Positions 10,648 to 22,827 of a DNA stretch of 64,000 nt are shown here, piece after piece; positions within the stretch are counted from its first letter, which is position 1, and each line of letters opens with the position of its first letter. A model generated the notes under the pieces. That model did not search any database. It was not told the DNA's origin and was given only the letters and a program-made list of their open reading frames with translations. Source of the stretch: Piper betle (Eukaryota > Streptophyta > Magnoliopsida > Piperales > Piperaceae); NCBI GenBank assembly GCA_033002965.1, contig JAURVB010014141.1, forward strand, positions 19,710 to 83,709. Direction: 5' to 3'. The position numbers were made by a program, and so were the translations under genes.

Positions 10648-13600
10648 ACAATAAAAATATAAAACAGTGTATTTTTTCACACAACATTTACATCATAATC
10701 ATTTTTATCTTTTAAATCAGGTCTTGACCCCATTTGTAGAGTATGTTCAGTTCTATTTATAATAACTACCATACACAAATCATATCATGATTTCACATAG
10801 CCTTTCCTGCAAAAAACATTATAGCATTTTATTCATAACTATTCATAATAGTTCATCACATTACATTTTTCATTCTATCTCGGTAGGTACATGCATCCTT
10901 ACTCCTTCGCTGTCCTGACAACACTCAGTCATTCAAATTCTCACCTACATATATAATACCTACATATATAATATGAAAAAGTCAGTAACGAGTGTTATTG
11001 GTCAAAAAATAATTAAATAATTAAATTGGCACATGAGAGATGAGTCTCATGTTAAATCAAACCAATCATATATTTTTTCTGCATTAGAATCACTCTTAAG
11101 GGCACTAATCAGGAATCGTAAGCTTCGGCTTGAATAACATTCCATTTTGATTGGCCTTATACCTTGGCATTTTCATACTATCCTACACTTGAAAAAATCC
11201 ATTATAATAAAGCCCTCTACATCCTTCATATAACTCCTGGCCCTGAGCACAGATGCCTAGTACTCTTAAGCATAAGCCTTTAGTACCCTTAGAATATACA
11301 AGTCTAGGCATGCGTTGTATTGCAGTACCTTAATCTTCCACACTTTTTTAGGTTTAAGGAACTTAAAATGTGGAGTTGTTATGATCCCTCAGGAATGGAA
11401 GGGTCCACTTATTAATCCAGAGCCCACTTTCACTAACACGTACACCCACTCATGGTATGTGTGAGTCGACTTTCCCCTTTCCCCCTGTCTCACATCTCAC
11501 TGAAAAACTAAGAAAACTATATAAATACATAGGTTTGGGTAGGGATTACAATATATTAGGTCCAAATGCATCATGATTTGGGTATGGGTTTTCTAAAACA
11601 AACTCCAGAGATCTCATCCTTGAGGGTTATTAATCCGAAAATGTGATTGAAAAAATGAACCTTGTGGAGTGGGATACGATAAATCCACCACTCGACACAT
11701 CTACTTACCTGTCAAATCAAATTACAATAGAAGAGAAGATCAGACCAGAAGCAAATCCTAAACAAATTTAGTAGAAGCTCCAATCCTGTCAACAAGCCTA
11801 GGTGGCAAACTCCTACTTCGTACCTCACACATTAAATCTAAAAGTTGATGCCCACTATCTGAATGATGCATTCACACATCCTAAATTACACACTCATATC
11901 AATGCACTCAAATCAATCTACATCGTGATTTTCTAAATTACGATGCAGTTAACATTCAGCTCATACCTAATTTACCTATACCTAATTAGATCATTAGCAT
12001 TCATTTAAGACAATTCAAATCATGCAATTATATTTTATTCACAATCAAAGTATTTAATCATGTCAATGAATTAAATAATTAGGTCAAAAGGTAATTATAC
12101 CTCGTGTTGTTGGCAATCGGCGACGATTAGGGTTTGGTCAAGCGTCTCGAGAATCTAGTTTGGCACCCGGTGGCGTCCGAAGTTTGATTGGGTTTGGCGG
12201 AAGGAATTTAGAGAAAACCTAGCAATTGTTGGCATTTTCTAGTAATTTTTGGTGGTTTCCGGCTCTGTTGCAAAACTTGGCCAATTCCACTCTGAATCGG
12301 CCGAGTTAACAGGGCTGGGTGGAAAATTGAGTAAAAAAGGATGACCAGGTTTTCCTTTAAATAGGACTAGAATCGGTCGAGTCAGGTCGATTCTAATCCG
12401 ATTGATCCCGAGTTAACTTGGCTCTAAGTCAGGCAAGTCGGCGAGGGTGATGGTGCCGGGGGTGGGGTGGGGAATGGGGGGGGGGACGGGGGTGGCCGAG
12501 GGGACGATGATGGGGTGGCTGGGGGCGACGGTGGGGTGGCAGGGCGGCGACGGTGGGGTGGCGGGGCCGGTGGAGGTGTGGGGGAGTGGGGTAGCGGCAG
12601 CAGTGATCAGGGAGATAGACTTGGGGCAAAGAAATGATCAGTGACATTCTCATAATTAAAAATTGAAATGACTCATACTTGAGTAAAAAATAATAATTAA
12701 CTTTAAATAATTTTAAAAAATAAAAAAATGCAAAAAAATAATGTAAAACATAATATAAATTGTAACATTAAAATGACATATTCTACAACTAATAACCCAT
12801 TGATTTTGACCGATTCAAGTAAATAAATTCTTGTCCAATTTTTTATGAATTTGCATGAGTCAATGATTCGCTTACAATCCGATTCAACGTCTGATTCTGA
12901 TTTTGTAACTATACTTTCTGGCACTTTTTGGCAATTTTTGGCCGGCGAGGTGGTGTGGTCGGGGGTCTGGGTCGGTACCGGCTCGGCGAGCTAGACGCGA
13001 CCACCGTGAGGATGAGGGCTAGGTGATGGTGATGGTCGCCGGCAGTGGCCTTAGATCAGTCGGGGATTGCTCAATCAGGCCTTGGGCCTGTCTCGGTGGT
13101 GATGCACTGTGGGGGAAGGGTCTCCAAGGTCGACACGATGACAGTGAAGCGATGCGATTGGTGGTTGAGTCAGCATCAAGAGTGCGACTTCCTCTTGTTG
13201 TGGAGGCTGGGCAACGACCAAGAAGGTGGGGGACGGCTCAGCAATGGTCCGGTGGAGGTCGTCGGTAGTGCGGCGACCAAAGGCAAAATCAACAGTGGTG
13301 CTCAGGGGTTGGGTGAGAGGAGTAAACGTTAGGATGAAGGTTCTGGGGGCAATTTTATAAATAAAAGTTGACTCGACTTCGACTCTAGTAAAAAATAATA
13401 ATTAACTTTTAATAAATTCTAAAAAAATCTAAAATATATGAGAAAATACCATAAAATATAATACACTCAATAACATCAGAATGACATGTAACTAATAATA
13501 ACCCACCGAAACTACTATCTAACGCATCTTAATACATTTTTTGGTCTAAAAATAATTTTACGATCAAATACATAAAAAATTAATTGGGATATTGTCATAT

Positions 13601-13793
13601 ATTCTTATAACTCATTTATTATCATTTTTTTTACGTTATCAACATACACTTGGGTACACTTGACCCTCATCACTAATAACACACGGTCGACTTCGGCTTA
13701 GCACACGTGTCATGAAACTAAGTCGACTCAAACCGACATTTGAAACGACTAGTTTGCTAATGTAAAATTCTAACTTGAGTCACATGTTTTCCT
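10313..13793 (-). repeat. 3' LTR (copy B) with an internal duplication
   Basis: About 3.5 kb, longer than the solo LTR at 54021-56659. The excess is explained by a duplication: 12235-12800 (TGGCATTTTCTAGTAATTTT, GC-rich block, then AGTAAAAAATAATAATTAAC) is echoed at 12920-13510 (GGCACTTTTTGGCAATTTTT, GC-rich block, then the same AGTAAAAAATAATAATTAAC). The GC-rich block at 12436-12600 is extremely G-biased. An (AT)14 tract lies at 10619-10647. Confidence 0.65.
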
Positions 13794-13839
13794 CTTTAGA
13801 AAAATTTTGTCCTTGAAATTGTATCTCTTCTTAATCTCG

Positions 13840-16075
13840 TCTTTATATTCTCATGTAGATTTTTTAAATCCTCGTCGAGTCAATTGCATTCGTACAAGTG
13901 GAACTTCTTTCCCCTTGAAAACTTTCACTTGGCAGTCCACGATCTTGACTGCATCTTCTGGATAGGTCTGGTTTGGTTTGGTTGCGGCTCTTTTTCTATG
14001 AAATTGGCAATGTGAGAGTTATCTGGATGGTATGCTTTTAGTAATGGCACATGGAAGACATCCTTCATAGCTGATAGATGAGGCAGCAATGCTAGTCTAT
14101 ATAAGCTTCTTGTCCAATGCTCCCGATCATGTCAAATGGTTTGATAACTATTTCCCACGCGTCCTGAATCTCATGTTTCTCTTAGTTGAAGAGACCTTCA
14201 GGAAAACGTGATCTCTTACTGCGAAATGAACTTCACGCCTGAGCTGATTGGCATAACTTTTCTAGCTGTCTTGAGCTGACTTCATTCTCTGCCTGATCCA
14301 CATCACTACCTCGTGTATCTACTAGATCATTTTGGCCCAACTACCATTGGTTTGTTGCCCTGTACCCAACATACTAAGGATCGACATGGTCTACCATAAA
14401 GTGTTTCCAATGGTGTCATTTCGATTGCAACCTAACTATTGTTTTATGAGAACTCTACTGGAGGTAGATGCTCTTCCCAACTGCCTTTGAAGACTAGAAT
14501 GCATGCTCAGTGTAAATCCTTTAGTATTTGTATGGTTCTCTCAGTTTGCCCATCTATCTGAGGATGAAAAGTTGTGTTGTATCTCCACTCAGTGCCCATA
14601 GTTGTCTAGAAAGCCTTCCAAAATCGAGATATGAATCTCGGATCCTTGTCGGATATGATCTCCCGCGGCACTCCATGTAGTCGTACTATCTGATCTTTGT
14701 ATAGTGTTGCCAAAGTGGTCAATGGGTAATCCATCCTGATTGGTATGAAGTGCACACTCTTTGTAACTCGATCTACTGTAACCCATATTGCATCTTTCTG
14801 TTGGTGAGTTAAGCAAATCGACTACAAAATCGTACACTATGCTCTCCCACTTCCACTTTGGGGTTTCCAATGGTTATAGTGTTCCACTTGGATCTATGTG
14901 CTCAACTTTCACTTGCTGGAAAACCAAATATTTGGGGATTGTTTCATACACATGTCTCTTTATTTCTGGTCACCAATAAGTTCATTAGACATCATGGTAC
15001 ATCTTCACTCCACCTGGATGCACTGTACATTTCAATGTGTAAGCTTCATGAAGAATCATACTGCAAAAACCAAAATACTCTCGAACATCTGGCACAAATA
15101 ACCCATATGCATCTCTAGCTAATTCCTGGTGTATTTCCTGTTCCAGTCACTGACTTACTTGTTTATCCTTCCCCTATACAACTCTGATCTATTTTAATAT
15201 ACTTGACTGAATGGTCAGTCGTGTCATTATTACAACCAACTGTCTTTGGCTTGTAGTATGCTGAGTCATTGACATTGTTGCCAATTTTGTAGAGTCTCAA
15301 ATTGGCTTCTTACTCAGAGCATCTGCTACCATATTTCCTTTACCTTGGTAGTATGCTATGTCGATCTCATAGTTTGATAACAACTCTAACCATCTTCATT
15401 GTCTATTGTTCAAATCTTTATGCGTAAAGATGTATTTTAGACTCCGGTGATCAGTCAAGAGTCTCAAAGATATTCCATACAAATAATGCCTCCATATTCT
15501 AAGTGCGAATATGAGTGATACAAGCTCTAGGTCATGTATAGAATAATTACACTTATACACCTTGAGCTAACGAGATACATAGGCTATAACCTTATCCTTT
15601 CTTCATCAAAACACAACCTAGACCAACGCTTGAGGAATCTGTATAAACCATAAAATCTTCATGTCCTTCTGACAATGTGAGTACATGTGCCGAAGTCAAC
15701 CTCTCCTTCAATGTCCTGAAACTCTGCTCACATTCATCTGACTATCTGAATCGTTCCTCTTTCCTAGTCAATCGTGTAAGAGGAAATGCTATGGAAGTGA
15801 AACTTTGTATAAACCGTCTATAATATCTAGCTAAACCTAGGATACTCCAAACCTTTGTAGGTATCTTCGGTTGTTCCGACTATACTATTGCTTTTATTTT
15901 GGCTGGATCGACTGAGACACCTGCAACTGAGATGATATGGCCAAGATAATTCACTTATAAGAGCCAGAAACTACACTTCAAGAACTTTCCACACAATCTG
16001 TGCTTTCTTAGTGTCTGCAACACAATCCTCAAGTGTTGCTCATGCTCTTTCTTGGACGAAGAGTATACCAATATG
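13840..16075 (-). pseudogene. retrotransposon pol remnant (RT, RNase H, integrase)
   Basis: On the minus strand, in order: a partial reverse transcriptase starting inside the YxDD box (reads TDILVYS, then KEHEQHLRIVLQTLR, YLGHIIS and VDPAKIKAI at 15890-16076); RNase H tail (DHRSLKYIFTHKDLNNRQ, then YEIDIAYYQGKGNMVADALS at about 15310-15450); and the integrase core (FQQVKVEH near 14900, then PKWKWESI.YDFVVDL and a decayed HGVPREIISDRDP-like stretch at 14589-14870). This RT-RH-IN order is that of Ty3/gypsy elements. Internal stops and shifts (a stop in place of an expected residue after NNRQ, for example) show it is dead. 13840-14590 probably covers the end of integrase but I could not read it reliably. 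Confidence 0.8.
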
Positions 16076-16429
16076 TCTGTGAGGGTGAGGGCGACCACGG
16101 TGGTGATGGTCGTCAGCAGTGGCCTTGGGTAAGTTGGGGCTTGCCCAATCAGGCCTTCAATCTATCTCAACGGTTGCACACGGTGGGGGGTTGCCTAGGT
16201 TGATGGGACAGTGAAGTAGGTGTCGGGAGTGCGGTACGGGTGGCCTCGGCTGTTTTATTATTTTTCTAATGTTATCATTATATACTAGGGTATACTTAAC
16301 CTTCATCACTCATAAGACACAGCCAGCCTGGGCTCAGCGCACGTGTCATAAAAATGACTCAACTCGAACCTACAGTTAAACCGACTGATTTGGTAATGTA
16401 AAATTCTGACTCACGTCACGGGTTTTACC
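16076..16429 (-). repeat. 5' LTR fragment (copy C)
   Basis: GAGGGTGAGGGCGACCACGG followed by TCAGCAGTGGCCTTGGG matches the LTR around 13013-13140, and TAATGTAAAATTCTGACTCA matches 13760-13790. Intervening LTR sequence is missing. The fragment is fused directly to the broken RT coding sequence. Confidence 0.7.
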
Positions 16430-17234
16430 ACTATGATATAGAGTCATCCATGGAGTTGATTTAGTAACCCACAGAGTTTAGCAGACTCAAAGGAGTTTTT
16501 GGAATAAGAAAAATTAAAAAAAATTAAACTATAATTTCCAATTGATTATGGTTGTTCAAGAAATGCCAATGCATATATAAGCTAATAGCTAATAAACTTT
16601 AGATTAATGTTGTTCTCAGTTAATTTGCACACATTGTCTGTGGTCTCGCATTGCTAATTAAATATTCAAACTTTGTTAGATGACAGGTAATATTGGTTCT
16701 GTAGTCCAATTAATATGGTTTACACTTGATGCATTGTCCATGTTAGGCTGTCTTAACAACTCATATCACATGCTACGGAGCACGCATCTTCGTTTTCCAT
16801 GTTGGTATTCCTTTTAATTTCTTAAGCTATTGCTTAATTGATCATAAAAAAGTCTAAACTGACATACTAGAATTTGGAAACAAGAAAGAATATGCTTCAC
16901 GGTCCAGAGACATATTAATTCATATTTTACTATTTGTCATGGAATTGACTAGATGTTTCTTTGCGTCGTTCCTTGAGCTATATATGTTATAAGTATTAGC
17001 CTACTATTTTACTAGAACAAGCAGGTTCTCTTCTTCAATTCGTATCTGTAGCTCCCAATCTTCCAATTTGTTGAACTTCTAAAGGCTGATAGCTCTCTTT
17101 CAAGCTGTTCTCCAGCTCAGAACTAGTACTGCTGGTAAGAATTTTTATACTTAATTTGTGAAGCATGATACTTAGGTTTGTTTATCTGCACTAGTACTTG
17201 ATATTTCAATGAGATAGCCTGTGCTTATGTTTTA
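16430..17234. other. spacer and probable 5' leader region of the SLAH pseudogene
   Basis: No gene. 16440-16510 resembles the left flank of the retrotransposon. A CTGCTGGTAAGAATTT at 17122-17137 looks like a 5' splice site and might end a former non-coding leader exon of the downstream SLAH gene. This is inferred only from position and motif. Confidence 0.35.
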
Positions 17235-17464
17235 CTAATTCAATCATGCAAAAATTCTTCGTTTTTCTTTTTCCATATTCCTCTTTTTATTGGGTACTGA
17301 TATATACTCCTTATGGAAAACCAGAATGTTGGCGTGAGACTTCATTTCACTAATTCAATCATGCTAAAATTCTTCGTTTTTCTTTTTCCAAATTCTTCAT
17401 TTTATTGGGTACTGATATATACTGCTTATGGAAAACCAGAATGTTGGTGCGAGACTTCCTTCTG
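17235..17464 (+). repeat. 115-bp tandem duplication over a start codon
   Basis: 17235-17349 and 17350-17464 are near-identical units (CTAATTCAATCATGC...GGGTACTGATATATACT...ATGGAAAACCAGAATGTTGG). Each carries the same ATG and first codons (MENQNVG). Because 115 is not a multiple of three, the upstream ATG reads out of frame into the SLAH-like coding sequence. Confidence 0.9.
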
Positions 17465-19105
17465 TGTTCCAATTCATGGCTTCCGATACAGTGGCTTGTT
17501 TTGGCAGTTCTTCAATCAACAACTCGGTAGCTAGTGGCATACATGATCCAGACATGTCTCGTGAAAAAAAAATCTCACAGATTCAACATTGTGAATTACC
17601 CACAACCGGTTCTTCAAAACATTACATTTCCATTAGTATGCCCCCTTCTCCTACATTGAAAAATATGGAGGAAACTACAAGTGTGGTATTTAGTGACCTG
17701 GGAGGTGAAATCAATTTCAACAAGAGCACAATTTTGAGTTCTGAAGACTCCTCTAACTCTGAAATTCAGATGCGCAAACAAGTGAAATTCTACTCCCAAC
17801 AATTGCATTCAGGAACTTCACATTTTGAGGCTGGAATGAAAAATATTGTCACTCATAATCATCCCCACGATCATCAGACATGCATGGGGATCAATGAGCT
17901 TCAGGAAGACAAACGGTTTGATTCATTCAAGACTTGGTCCGGTAAGCTAGAGAGATAGATATCAAACTTGGTTGGCACGCCTCATGAGCCCCAATTACAA
18001 GAGCCTAGTACTGTTCCTAATGATTCAACTCCACATCAAGAGATTGTACCTGTGTACCGCTACTTTGATGCGTTGGAAGGACCTGAATTAGAAACAATCA
18101 GGGTACATAAAATACTCCTCACTTTGATCTACTTCATACTTGTTATTTACTGTCCCGATTCGAGTCAACTTCTTCTTTGCACCATGGATTGCGTACCTTT
18201 TTATAGTGCTTGGCTTGCCCAGGCATATGGCAAAGACTACCGCATTCCACATGGTATGTGCTCACGGCTCCCATCCTGGTCCTGGACCTCAAAATCTATG
18301 GCCAGTGGATGTCAGGAGGAGCAAGAAAGCTCTCAAAAGTGGCCACCCATCAAACCATTTGGCCATTGTTGGCAACTTTGTGGGAGCCAATGCTAGGGGC
18401 ATCCATGGGCCTCACCGAGGGGCCACAATTCTTCTTTGAAGTGGGGGTGGTTCACTAGACAGTCCTATTTGTGACATTATATCAGAGGCTTCCAACCAAT
18501 TAGACCCTTCCCAAGGAGCTGCATCCGGTCTTCTTCCTGTTTGTTGCAGCACCTAGTGTGGCATCCATGGCATGGGCTGGGCTACAAGGCAGCTTCGACT
18601 ATGGGTCGAGAATCGTCTACTTCGTTGCACTGTTCTTATACGTCTCTCTGGCCGTTAGCGTCAATTTCTTCCGCGGATTCAAGTAAGATATTGTTGCTAT
18701 TTGCCTTCAAAAATTTCTGTTATGCATTCTCATCTCTAAATGTGGAAACCCATTAATTTGATCAAACTCATTTGTGATTGCAGGTTCTCGTTGACATGGT
18801 GGGCATACACTTTCCCAATGACAGCAGCAGCCATTGCAACCATCGCATATGCTAATGAAGTCCAAAACCCTGTTACAAGGGCCATGTTAATTACATTATC
18901 GGCCATCTCGAATCTCACTGTTTCGGCCTTGTTCGTGTTCACAGCTCTTCATGCCTTCGTGCCGAGAAACCTGTTCCCTAATGATATCGCCATTGCTATC
19001 AGTCATAGGGGGCCTAAGGCCGGCAAGAGGCGTTCCCACAAAAGATACGAGAGTTTAGAATCTTCAAATGCAAAGGATGTGGAAGCTGCTATGAACAATA
19101 CTTGA
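17428..19105 (+). pseudogene. SLAH3: SLAH3-like S-type anion channel pseudogene
   Basis: SLAC1-homologue channels export nitrate and chloride through a ten-helix plasma-membrane pore after kinase activation. Here the N-terminal cytosolic domain is recognisable (ISISMPPSPTLK, VKFYSQQ, FDSFKTWSGKLER, then YFDALEGPELETIR), as are later membrane segments (PIRVNFFFAPWIA, LDLKIYGQWMSGG, LGASMGLTEGPQFFF, HPVFFLFVAAPSVASMAWA, SLAVSVNFFRGF). A last exon 18784-19105 (FSLTWWAYTFPMT... LFPNDIAIAIS) follows a GT-AG intron at 18683-18783. Damage: in-frame TAG at 17956 right after KLER, loss of about 110 residues (first membrane helices) between ETIR and PIRVNFFF, at least three frame changes between 18230 and 18400, and TAGs at 18456 and 18504. 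The last exon alone is intact. SLAH2 is the alternative relative. Confidence 0.88.
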
Positions 19106-20335
19106 GTTTGAGGAAAGGCAAGGGGAAATGACGTCTCTTTGAACCAAAATGGTGGCATGACCTCTAATATTTCTATAGTTTGAAGCTACCATTTTGGTAA
19201 GGACACGGCTAGGGGATCGAGTTTTGTTTAGTGTAGGCAAATCATATAAAGATGCAAAGATAGGAGCTGAGCTGATTATTTTTGGATGTTGGAAATCACA
19301 TTCGTTTGGTGATAAATTGGAATAAGGTATGAGATAAATAATGTATAGGATCAGTTCGAGCTAGAAATCATGTTTGATCTCCTTTTCTTGGAGCTACTTT
19401 GAAATGTTAGATGTTAGGAAAAATTAGGGGCTTGGTTCGGACGTTAATTTATCTTTGAAAGCTCTCTGAAAATAATAAAATACCATGATGCCTGAAAATT
19501 TTAAAACGAAGTTACAGATTATGGCATTGTTTGTGATTTGTATGAGATTGAGATGAATAGATCTCAGTGGACTTATGGGCCTTTATTGGGCCTCAAGTTA
19601 GTGGGCTGTTATCATCTCCATTCTTGAGTGGACTCATGGATTGAGATGATCAATAGTTTCCAATGGACTTATGGCTCTGGGCCTTTTATGATCATGCAAG
19701 CATATCCTTGAAAATTGCTCTAAAACTTTCTTAGGTTTTTTTTTTTGAAGAGCTCTACAACTTTTTGGAAAGGTTGAAATTAATTAACAAATAATAGTAG
19801 TTTTGTTTTTTATGTTTTACCTTGAAAATTTTTTTCACTACTATTGCAGAATATAGGTCTGACAGAGCCGCTTAGAGCTTTTATTGTGAACGGCGATTGA
19901 TCAAGTAAACGACATAAAACTTTCCATCCTTTCAGAATATAGTCTCTTCGATCCAGAAATAAAAACTAAACTGGGCTGTCTTGCTTTAGCCGACCACTTA
20001 TTGTCAATGTCACTCTCCATACCTGGCTTCCTGTCTCTCACTTACCCACCATAGCAGATGATGATATTCAATCCGTGATAGTAAAATTCTCATCCAATAT
20101 CATTCCTGGCCTATGTAGACGGGAATGAGCTGTTGCGTGTACAATTCCTGCTACTTTACGGTTGTTCAAGGTCCCCACGGCGAGCAGTCTCTGAAAGCCA
20201 GCAAAGGCAAGGGTCCAAGTCCATCCGAATCAAACCATCAACACATCTACCTGTAAGGAATAGAAATGCAACACAAAAGTCCAAGCAGAAATTGCTAGAG
20301 ACAAGCACAGAGACGCGAAGCTTTCATCTTCATCA
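19106..20335. other. spacer after the SLAH pseudogene
   Basis: No gene seen. 19560-19690 has a small repeat: TGGACTTATGGGCC and TGGACTTATGGCTCTGGGCC around GAGATGA-TAG motifs, an old local duplication. Confidence 0.4.
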
Positions 20336-20512
20336 ATGGCACTAAGTTTTGTCCATGTCCCCTCCTCTTGCTCCGTCCCATGTGACACCAATTCCTCTCC
20401 TTGGGGCCTTGATCTGCCCATTTCATGCTCCCATGTTCGTTTAGTAGACGATTTCTTGTTCCTTTTTGGTGACAAGGGGGTTGGTCCCTTTTGTAGAAAA
20501 GCCCATGCTTAA
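20336..20512 (+). CDS. short unrecognised ORF, doubtful
   Basis: An ATG at 20336 opens a 58-codon frame starting MALSFVHVPSSCSVPCD and ending FCRKAHA. The Ser-rich, acid-poor start is faintly like a plastid transit peptide, and the local GC content exceeds that of its neighbours. No domain, no clear splice site to a second exon and no family. It may be a leftover first exon or chance. Confidence 0.2.
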   Translation: MALSFVHVPSSCSVPCDTNSSPWGLDLPISCSHVRLVDDFLFLFGDKGVGPFCRKAHA

Positions 20513-22370
20513 TTTCTTGTATCATCATCAAGTTAATTATTGTCCAACAAGCAGCTTGGAGAATGGGGTATACGGTTCATTAGCGGTTCTAGTACTTGGC
20601 CTTGTTTTTATTGAGACAATGGAATGTTTTAAGTTGATGATTAGCCTGTCTGATATGTGTTTTTTGAATCAAACTGTCAGGCCCACTATCAAATTCAAGT
20701 TTTTAGTGGAAACATGAGACGATGATGAATTCGAATATTTGCTTTATGCATCCTACATATCATGTTTGTACTGTGTCGGTCTCCACTGTTGGATTGTCCC
20801 CCACTCAATGATTTCATGTGTATATTCAACAGTCATTTTAACTTTGGGACGACATAGGATAACCGGGTATTTATGTTATACTCTTAAAAAAAGCAAGCCT
20901 TATATTAATTTCTAAATGATTTTAATTGCAACAAGCGGGTATTTTTCGAAGTGTAGCAATAAGTGATCGATTTTTTTCTTTTGAAGGAAAAGTGAAGAAA
21001 AAATGCGAATTGAATTAAATGATAGCGGGACATGGTTAAGTATAGTGCAATAATACAGTCTTAGGAACACATCGTTTTTTCTCGTCAAAAAAATGATTAT
21101 ATATAACTCTCCGCATTTTAGTTATGACAGAAGAGTGATCTCTTCCTAATTCTGATTCTTACATGTCGATGAGTATTTATTTTTACGTTCGTCAAATAAC
21201 ATAGGGAGCATGCATGTTCCAAAACTCGCTTTTTCTTACCTAACAACTCAACGGATTAGGTGAGCTTCTTACTCAAATTCGGTTACACAAAATTTTAAAA
21301 TTAATTTTATTGACTCGGTGTCTAACTCGGCCGCAAAAGTCCTGCACGTTTAAGGTTTCTAAAGGCAAAAGTGGAGGAGTAGGGATTTCGACCCACCCGT
21401 GACCAACATATTTGTAGGTTGTGGGTAACTTCGACCAACCTTTAACGTACAGCCCATCCTATCCTATGTGGTAGCAGTATTCACTGTTCAATTTTAACCT
21501 CGGCGTGGGATTGAACCCGGGAACACTATTAACTCATGGTAAATATCACGGGCGCGTGTCTCTTGTGACGATTCTGTAGACTTACAATGCCCATCCTATA
21601 AAATGCTCATCAACTAATTTCAATTCTTCTAGCGTGTGACTAAGACTTGAAACCCTCCAAACCCCCATCCCAGACTTGTAATATCGTCACTTTCACCCCT
21701 TCATATATTAATGCCATATTTTATTTAAATATTATAAAATTAAACTTTTACATACTTTAAGTAATTACAATTTGAGTATTTCACAAGAAAATGAGGAATA
21801 TGTTTTGATATTACGAGGTGGTTAGAAAGTAAAGTCTAATTACCCAAAAAGAGAATTTTTTCAATAATAACAAATCTACCCTCCATTTAATTTTTTACAA
21901 AAAAATAATCTTCATCAACAACAATTAGGCTCTCGCTTAGGAACCTAGAGTACCCAGGCTGCCCCTTTTGCCACCGACTATTTTTTAAAAAAAAATTAAA
22001 TACATGGCTACTACAAGTGGCAGCCAAGTTCTAGTAGGGGCCAGCTATACTTGGCTACCCCCCGCCACATCTCGTATGGGGTAGACTAAGGCTGGATCTG
22101 GGGGAGGCCAATCGAGGGCGGTCATGTTCTAACCAGTGGAGGACCTAGTTGTTGTTGTTATTGTTGTTATTTTTTTAAAAAAAATTGGTAAATTTAATCA
22201 TGAGATAATTTTGAGATAATTTATATTTCCCCCCTTTTCAGGTAATTAGTATTGATTTTCTTACTCTTTGGTAATATCAAAAACAGTTTCCCCTTTTCTA
22301 ATAAAAATTCCTCATAATTTGGTTTATAATTTGTAAATTTATTATTATTATGTGAAATCTTATACATGAC
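20513..22370. other. gene-free spacer
   Basis: Nothing coding is supported. A tRNA T-arm-like string (GGGATTGAACCCGGG) lies at 21509-21523. A GC-rich patch at 21950-22130 with TGGCCACC-type words resembles 43490-43940 in style. GTTGTTGTTATTGTTGTTA occurs at 22151-22170. Confidence 0.45.
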
Positions 22371-22827
22371 TAGGGGTGTTCGTTAGGCAATTCGCATCGA
22401 GTTTTGTTCAACTTAAAATCTGCTTGTTTGATCTCGAGTGCTAATTTGACCTATTAAGCACTTATCTCTATTTGAGTTCGAGGTAACTTGATTCGTATTT
22501 AATAATATACTTTTTCGTATAGTTTATACTAAAATTTAATCTATAATTAGAATATTTTAACTTCGAAATTGTTACAAAGGAAATATAATTTAATCATGCA
22601 TATTTCTATTTAAATTGTTATTATAGGATAACATTTTATAATTTGATTATATTTATATAAAAAAATTACATTAAATGTGATAAAAAAATCTTATTTTTTA
22701 TATAAATTATCAAACTTTGAATCGAGTTGAGTTGACAAGGTAGAAGTTTGGCTTATTTGATATCGAATTAAGCTTCGGATCAATTTTTTTGAGTCAATTG
22801 AGTTTAATGTAGCTTTAAACAACCCTA
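22371..22827. mobile_element. possible hAT-like MITE
   Basis: The left end TAGGGGTGTTCG and the reverse complement of the right end TAGGGTTGTTTA form short inverted ends of the TAGGG type seen in hAT elements. The 457-bp interior has GAGTTGAGTTGA-like and TCGAGTT-like words and no ORF. No 8-bp target duplication could be matched, so the call is tentative. Confidence 0.4.

Larger units (their letters stand above)
10313..16429 (-). mobile_element. truncated Ty3/gypsy-type LTR retrotransposon
   Basis: Minus-strand element. The left end TGTAACACCCC... is the 3' end of the 3' LTR (10313-~13793). The interior (13794-16075) carries decayed integrase, RNase H and part of reverse transcriptase. The right part (16076-16429) is a piece of the 5' LTR ending in GGGTTTTACC. 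Both edges are flanked by CTAT (10309-10312 and 16431-16434), or ACTAT if the shared A is counted: a probable target-site duplication. Gag, protease, most of RT, the primer-binding site and most of the 5' LTR are missing, so the copy is non-autonomous. Confidence 0.75.

Noticed and set aside
12429..12653. His/Pro-rich frame in the LTR
   Set aside because: By-product of a G-rich low-complexity block inside LTR copy B.
21500..21530. tRNA-like T-arm (GGTTCAATCCC on the minus strand)
   Set aside because: No acceptor stem, D-arm or anticodon arm can be built around it on either strand; probably chance or an old SINE or repeat trace.
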